A program made the position numbers and the translations under genes. Below the pieces are notes generated by a model. That model had not been told where the DNA came from. It did no database searches and was given only the letters and a program-made list of their open reading frames with translations. Shown here in pieces: positions 57,686 through 64,000 of a stretch of DNA of 64,000 nucleotides (the stretch's first letter is position 1; every line of letters starts with the position of its first letter). This stretch comes from Parasponia andersonii (taxonomy: Eukaryota; Streptophyta; Magnoliopsida; Rosales; Cannabaceae): NCBI GenBank assembly GCA_002914805.1, contig JXTB01000237.1:323298-387297 (forward strand), read 5' to 3'.

Positions 57686-59750
57686 CCTCTCCACGATAAT
57701 TACATGCTATCCCTGCTTTGACCACAAAAAAATCCCTTATGGCCACATCCACATTAACTTTGATCCAAGGTCGTGGTAGCGGCTACCATATTGAGACTTC
57801 TGGAGGGGAAGCTATGTTATAGTAATATTCACAAGAGCTTACGGTAAGCTTGCGAATAAATAGAGGTATTGGCTTACGGGTTCCCTTATGTACAATTGCG
57901 TTTCTTTTCTGCCATATTTTTTCAACACAAATGGAGGGAAAAAGAATCATTGACTCTATATTTGTGTTCCTGTTCAAAAGAAGTATTCCTTCTATAAGAA
58001 ACAGGAAGTAGTGAACGATAGATAGGAAACTGATATCTTCACAACGAATGCCCGAATGAGAAGAGAACCATAGTTGCCTGGCAGTTATACAATTCTAGAA
58101 AAGATGGAGAATCAACTCCTGGGTATCCAAGCTTAAAGGACATGTAGAATCTTCAATGGTTAAGACTGCTGATTGTTGATCTAGTGGGCAGAGCATCATG
58201 AAATGCCCTCTACCAAAGGAGTTTGTGTCTTGGGTGAATTTTCACTTTCCAAGCTTGAATTGTTGTGGGGTCTTGTGAGGGGGACAAACCTCTAATCACT
58301 TTCTAATAGAGGGAGTGGAAAGAGAAATTACCATTTGAATAAAGGACCCAAAACCACTTTTTAGTTCTTGCCTGATTGTCGATTGACAAAGGAATCTTTA
58401 GAATTACTTTCATTGACTCCAAATTAAAGATCTCTCTAAGTCGATTAGTATCCCACCCACCAGAAGTATTCATTAAATTAGTTACACTAAGTCTATTCTT
58501 ACATTGAAACTTATTCAGGGGCTGTGGAATGAAGCTTTCTAAGAAAAATACTCACGATTCTGTCCAAATATCAATGGAACAATTAACTCCTACCGTCAAA
58601 TGCGCCCCTTTAGTGACAAGGTTTCTCCCTTTCAAAATAGCTTTCCAAACCCAAGAATCCTTAACTTTTGCTTCCAACGAATTGAAATTTATGCCTCTAA
58701 AGTATTTTGCTTTTACAAGCCCAACCCATAAAGAAGGGGTAGTATCAGTCCACACTTTCTACGCTTACTTAGCCATGAAAAGATTGTTAACCATTTCCAT
58801 TTTTCTGAAACCAAGCCCACCAAGGTCTTTCAACCTACAAGTAGATTTCCAGGACTTCAAAAATAAATGCCTATTTCCATCTTTGAAACCCTACTAAAAG
58901 TCATGGATGGTCGAGTCAATTTGCTGACAGGTACTTATTGGGAATGGTATGGCAAAAGAGAATAAGCAGGTATAGCCATCCCAATAATATGTGCTAGAAT
59001 CCCTCTGCCTACTCTAGAAAGGCATTGAGTCTTCCAAGCAACTAGTCGATGTTGAACCATCTAACAAATAAATTGTAGATCCTTAGTTTCACATTTAGAG
59101 AAAATAAGAGGCAACCCTAAGTATCTACTTGGTCTAACCAGGGGTCGAAATCCCAGGATATGGAGCAAATCTCTAGCCTCTGTGCCTCTACTGTTTTTGT
59201 TGAAATAGACATTCGATTTTCCCACATTGATCTTCTATCCTAACTAATTATTTAAACACTCTAAGAAAGATGAAGCTTCTGATCTAGTAGCTCGTCCACA
59301 CAATAGCAAGTCGTCCGCAAAAGCAAGATGGGTGAAACTAGGACCATCTCTCGAAATTTTGATACCTTTTATCTCACTAGTTTGTTCTGCTTTTCACAAG
59401 AGTCTAGAGAGGATTTCATCACATAAGACAAACAAGTATGGAGAAAAGGGATCTCCTTGGCGTATTCCTCTTCCTGGCACAATTTTACTACAAAGACTCT
59501 CATTTAGCATGATGGTGGCTGAGGTAGTCATCATATACTGTATTATCCACTTGATGAAAATCTTAAGAAAACCAAAATTAGATAGAACAATTTGGATAAA
59601 CTTCCATTCTAGACGATCATATGTTTTTTCCATATCAATCTTGAGGAGCATTAATCTATGCTGACCTCTCTTCGATTGCATGGTGTGGATTAGTTCTTGT
59701 GCAATCACAGTTTAATTAGTTGATTGAGGATGGATACTAATACAGTGCAT

Positions 59751-59961
59751 AAATATTAGGAGTACTTTATGGAGCACTAGGATCAACGCAAGGGCCTTGA
59801 CATGATTTTTAGTTGTTTTTCAGGATTTTCGTTATTATTTAGGATAATTATGCCATTTTCTATGTGGAAATGGCCCAACCATCGAGACCAACATGCTTTG
59901 CTCGTGGTATAAGCCTAATTTCAGCCAAATTCAATCATTTCAGTCCTAAAATTGCATTTTC
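59751..59961. other. Short spacer between the LINE and the foldback element
   Basis: No gene or repeat recognised. Confidence 0.4.
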
Positions 59962-60366
59962 GTTATTTTAGAAAATAATTGTCTTTCGGCATATTATCAT
60001 TTTTATACCTGTATTTAAATATTTTGTTTAAATTATATCTTATATTTTGGTTAATTATTATCAATATTGATATTTAAATTTAAAAATTATTATAAATTTA
60101 TACTTTAAAAATAATTTAGAGTAGTTAATTTACCAAGATATCGTTTAAAAAATTGAAAATATACCATATAAAAACTGATTCGAGAATAAGTTTATTAAAT
60201 CATCTTAGTAATTTAACTATTCCAAATCGGCGTAAGGGTATAAATTTATAACAGATTTGAAATCTAAAAGTCAATATTGATAATAACTAATATATAATGT
60301 ATAAATCGAAAAAATTATCGAAATACAAAATATAAAAATGATATTATTCCTTATTTTTCTAATAAC
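59962..60366. mobile_element. Foldback MITE of about 400 bp
   Basis: The arms at 59962-60115 and about 60225-60366 are inverted copies. Read inward, both give GTTATT..AGAAAA, AT(A/T)ATCATTTTTATA, TGTATTT, TTATTATCAATATTGA, and ATTATAAATTTATAC or TGTTATAAATTTATAC. The core of about 110 bp is noncoding. No target duplication is certain. Confidence 0.65.
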
Positions 60367-62746
60367 TTTTCATAGGAAATTTTGAATTGGGTTTTCATTG
60401 CGTCTCGATTCAGGAAGATTTCACCTTTTGTTTTCATAATTGTCTCAATTTAATCTATTTTTGGAAGAATCGTTATTTTATTATTTTACGAATAGTTTAT
60501 TATTTGCTTTTAGAGTTTCATCATTATAAGTTATGAGCCCTAGTTATTATCAAAAGAAAAAAAAAACGTTATAACGTAGCAGCCTTTATTAATCTCAGTT
60601 TTATGAATGAGAATTTCAAAGAGAGTTTCTTTTTGTTTCTTAAATTTTTTTTGTTATTCTTGTGAATGAACGAATCTTTGATATCTATTTGTCTGGAATT
60701 TGAGCTCGAATTAATATTATTATAAAAAATTGTTTTTAATTTTGCATGTGGATCTTTCCTCTACATACTTCTGCTAAACCAAATAGAACATTTGATAGGT
60801 TCTATAAAAACTCAAGGAAATAATTAATAATAATAATAATAATGAAAATAATAAAACAATACGAAGGTTTAATTTTGCATTTGCCAAAAAAGAACATATG
60901 CGTTTTTGTCAAAAATTTGCTAGGTCATTTTATGATAATTTTATTTAATTAATTTTGCAAGTTTGCTTAAAAGTAATGAATGTGAAGAAAAGATCAGCGC
61001 TGTGTGAATATGAGTTGAAACCTTGGGCAAAACTTGTGATGGACTTTCTTTTTTCTCCCTAAAAGGGGGTCTTATAATTTCAATTTTTTTTTACTTAAAA
61101 TTAATTATTCTAGCTTTTTGAGATGCAAAATTATTAATTAATTCTTTATATTCAAGATTGACTAATACATCTTGTTCTATAGATAATATAACTAAGTCAT
61201 TCAATCTTATAACAACATTGTTGATCTAAGATTGTTGATCTAAGGTAAGATTTTACTATTTTTAATTTAGAAAAACTCACATAAAAGCAACTGTTATTGG
61301 AATGATTAATAATATTCTATAAACAATAAAAATATTTGGAAAAGAATATACTTATTTTTATATAATCGAGTGTTTCAATTGGGTCAATTTTTTTTTTGTT
61401 TAAAAAACTTCTATTAGTACTCTTAAATAATAAACTACATAGAAAATAAATACCGTAATAATAAAATTATAAAAATATATTATCTTATAAAGAACAACCA
61501 CAAAATACAATGAAAAATGTAATTACTAATTTAAATTTCACACATAAAATAAACAATATCAATTAAAGATTGAACATGGAGAAAGATTGAACTGGAAGTA
61601 GAAGGGTTGATTGATCCTCTTTTGCACCTTAAAAATGTTAATAAAATTTGATTAAGATTCTGATAGAACCAGAGAATGAGAGAGTAAAAGCGATGAATGA
61701 TAAAAAGGAGTTTTTTTTTCTCTATCGCAGCATGTTGACAGAGGTTTTGTCAACAATGAATTTAAGAAATTGCAAGATGTGGCTTGTGTATATAAAGGGT
61801 TGATCAATCAAAGCAAATAAAAGAGACAAGAATTTTATAGTGGTTCGGCCCCAAAAAAGATGAGCCTATATCCACTGTTGTTCACTATTTTATGGAAGAT
61901 TACAAGAGAGTACATATTGTATTCAAAAAGTGAGTCCTTAAGTTTTTCCTAAAAAGATCGATCCTTCACGGCAGCATTGATCTTCCTCTTATATAGGTGA
62001 AGGTAGTTCAATATTTCTCGATTATAAAAACGTGTAAGTGTATAATTAGAAAATACAATTTGAGTAACAATATAACTGGGTAATAACTTAAATGAAACAA
62101 CTGGTCGATCTTGAAAGAGAATCTTTTGTTTTCCTTTTTTTGTAAATTACCCGTTTGACGAAGTTTGGTCTAGTTTCCTTTTCGTTCTGGTCGCACATTA
62201 ACTTATTCAGAGGAGGTCGCACTTTATTCAGAGGGAGGTCGCATTCGACTTACTCGGAAGAGGTCGCACTTAACTTACTCGTGCGACCTGTCACGTCCTC
62301 TTAGTTGCTAACTTTCCCTTTTTGGCATTGACCATCATCTAGTTTTTAGATTGCACAACACAACATAATATAGGGAGTTTGAACATTAGAATTTAATAGT
62401 TTGGCTCGTCACACTCATCCTCGTTTTTTGTGAGTGTTGTATGGGCTGTAAGTTGTTTTTTTTTTTCTTTTTCGCGTGAAGTACGGGTTGTAAGGTAAAA
62501 TGCTACCAAGACATATTTTGTTTTTTTAAGTTGGCTATCATGAAATATCAAATATGATCGACGAAGTATAATTTTTGAGTGATGTAGCTTTAAAACAATT
62601 GTGAGTATTATATGTGGCGGACCCTCTTTATTTTTTTAAAAAAAAAAAAAAAAAAACTCAACAGTTAATCTACCCTTTATTAATTATTAGTCCAATGATG
62701 TCTTCTCACTTGTTTTTTAATTTTTTTTTCTCCCAAGTGGGCCTTA
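60367..62746. other. Gene-free AT-rich interval
   Basis: No gene. 61800-62000 contains ATAGTGGTTCGGCCCC..GAGCCTATATCCACT, a phrase similar in style to the AATGGTTCAGTCCC..GACCTACATCCACT part of the copia LTRs at 26.1 and 35.0 kb. It may therefore be a diverged LTR fragment. A short GGTCGCA array follows. A poly(A) run is at about 62637-62656. Confidence 0.4.
62189..62289. repeat. GGTCGCA minisatellite
   Basis: Four diverged units of (A)GGTCGCA(C)TT..CTTA(T/C)TC(A/G)GAGG, 23-28 bp each, ending with an inverted GTGCGACCT. It is much more GC-rich than the surroundings. Confidence 0.75.
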
Positions 62747-64000
62747 TGTCACGATCCTAGCCTTAAATTAGACAATCGTGCGGTACTTAGCACAGTCCGT
62801 CATACTAAGTCAGCCTACCAATACTCAAGAAAGGGACTTAGAGTAAGCTTTTAAGACAAAGTGGTAAGGATGAGAAAATTTAGATGAATAAAAATTTTGT
62901 TTTACTCTTGGAATGCTTACAACTCTCACAAATATGACTTGTCTACAAATGAACCCAATGGGTCTTTTATATAAGCAAAGCCTAAACCAACAAAGAGTTA
63001 TGATCATGTCAAATAGCATGATCTTATAAAGGGCCTAGAATATTCTCAAATAAAATGATAATATCTATAAATATATTTACATAGAGAAATTTAGAATAAG
63101 TATGGTCTAGATCTTTCTAAGAGGTTCATGATATAAACCCCGCCAACAATTGTGACGAAACCCAGCACCTACTATGGAATTCGAACCCCAGTTTCACCAA
63201 GTCACAAGATTGTTGAGTCTTAACCCATAATCTAGTAAGATACAAATCAAGAACTACGAAAGATTAAAGACGCCACACTAAGAATCCTCAAGAACCACTC
63301 AAGAATCAATGGGATAAGCCTGATTGTTTTGAACGCCACAAGANAGAGTTAACTTGATAAGTTCAAGAATCTTCTCAAGAATGAAGAAAACACGAATAAC
63401 TCACAATACTATTGATCACTAAGGTTTTTTCTTAAAAAATATACAAGGCTCTCTCCTATATATATAGGAGTCAAATTTAAACCTAATTTAAGATAAACTA
63501 ATGTTATTTTAACATGTGGCAACCCTCTACTCAATTAAATCCGAAAATAACTAAATCAGAAGTTTCCTAAAAATACAAAAGACCTACAAAAATCTGAAGA
63601 GAAGTGTTTAGCTTCAATTGGACTCTTTTGGAACCTTAATCATAGTGATTAGGCTCTCTTGGATCTGATTTGGGCTTATATCGGGCCTCCATGCATTAGC
63701 CATCTCTCCAATGTGTTGAATCAGCCCATTTAATGTCTCTTTGAATCTTTTGGCTCTAAGTCTTGTAATTAGCCCACTAGGCAAGCTTAATGGATCATGT
63801 GAATACTGCCCTGGAGTCCCTCCAAGCCCACGTGAATGCTCCTTCTCTTGCACGTGTGGTTGAGCAGCTACATTTGCATTATTCTCATCATTCTCCCCCT
63901 CTTGAAAAGGATTTGTCCTCAAATCATCACCTGCATCAAAAGGAGATAAATCAGCAACGTTAAAGCTCGCACTAACACCATACTCACCTGGTAATTCTAA
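62747..64000 (-). mobile_element. 3' end of a Ty3/gypsy element, running off the window
   Basis: On the minus strand from the right edge, the sequence reads ELPGEYGVSASFNVADLSPF and then DLRTNPFQEGENDENN. This is the familiar tail that follows the integrase in plant Ty3/gypsy (chromovirus/Tekay-like) pol. It continues through LPSGLITRLRAKRFKETLNG to an end at about 63614. Beyond it lies noncoding sequence of LTR character down to about 62747, where TGTCACGATCCTAGCC looks like an LTR terminus; the inner LTR boundary is not clear. There is a single N near 63344. The visible coding tail looks whole, but most of the element lies outside the window. Confidence 0.75.

Larger units (their letters stand above)
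57062..59750 (-). mobile_element. 5'-truncated L1-type LINE with C-terminal RNase H
   Basis: On the minus strand the sequence enters a LINE reverse transcriptase at about 59750 (SIHPQSTN region). It has MLLKIDMEKTYDRLEWKF (the conserved AYDR site, here TYDR), then RGIRQGDPFSPYLFVLCDE near 59440, and the [11 protein letters not shown] catalytic block near 59320. The zinc-binding tail region follows, with SLWVGLVKAKYF near 58730 and KIHPRHKLLWWRAFHDALP near 58220. An RNase H-like domain lies at about 57300-57800. A T-run at 57064-57080 on the plus strand is the A-tail of the element. ORF1, the endonuclease and the start of RT are absent, as expected from 5' truncation during target-primed insertion. 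There are several stops and frame changes along it, so it is inactive. Confidence 0.88.

Overview
The window looks like AT-rich nuclear DNA from a flowering plant, most likely a eudicot. The evidence is a trihelix transcription factor of the GT-3 type with one short GT-AG intron, an F-box relic of plant type, a fragment of a wall-associated-kinase-like receptor kinase, and plant lineages of Ty1/copia, Ty3/gypsy, Helitron, L1-type LINE, PIF/Harbinger and Mutator-like elements. There is no bacterial operon structure, CRISPR array, rRNA or convincing tRNA gene. A few single N bases (near 1615, 9460, 12808, 42884 and 63344) mark uncertain positions.

Layout. 1-1612: Ty3/gypsy pol remnant of Tat type. 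1616-4600: AT-rich DNA carrying one copy of a block that recurs at 13590-14075. 4695-5668: F-box pseudogene with a TATA box. 5707-6720: copia remnant. 6967-11553: a three-level nest in which a PIF/Harbinger-type element holds a small LTR element (7418-10786), which holds a long-TIR Mutator-like element (9052-10300). The LTR element also carries a GC-rich piece of a receptor-kinase gene and, in the opposite orientation, a second protein-like piece. 11723-11990: a 66-bp minisatellite. 12598-13107: a possible small host gene for an Asp/Asn-rich protein, read leftward. 14150-16683: MITEs and a second Harbinger-type element with exact TTA target duplications. 17-25 kb: decayed noncoding repeats. 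25981-35305: a copia element with a second copia element (26677-31009) inside its RNase H region, flanked by perfect CTTTG duplications. 35.3-46.3 kb: gene-poor, with an LTR-like repeat related to the one at 22.9-24.8 kb. 46339-47593: the one clearly intact host gene, GT-3-like. 50.9-55.0 kb: decayed Helitron with helicase and RPA-like remnants. 56.1 kb: tRNA-derived SINE. 57.06-59.75 kb: 5'-truncated LINE with a C-terminal RNase H. 62.75-64 kb: the 3' end of a Ty3/gypsy element running off the window.

Most of the window is a graveyard of transposable elements around two or three host loci, and the genes do not form a pathway. The most unusual part is the nested structure at 7-11.5 kb with its captured host-gene pieces. 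Second is the duplicated upstream block shared by the F-box relic and the small Asp/Asn-rich gene. I did not find a convincing new multi-gene system.
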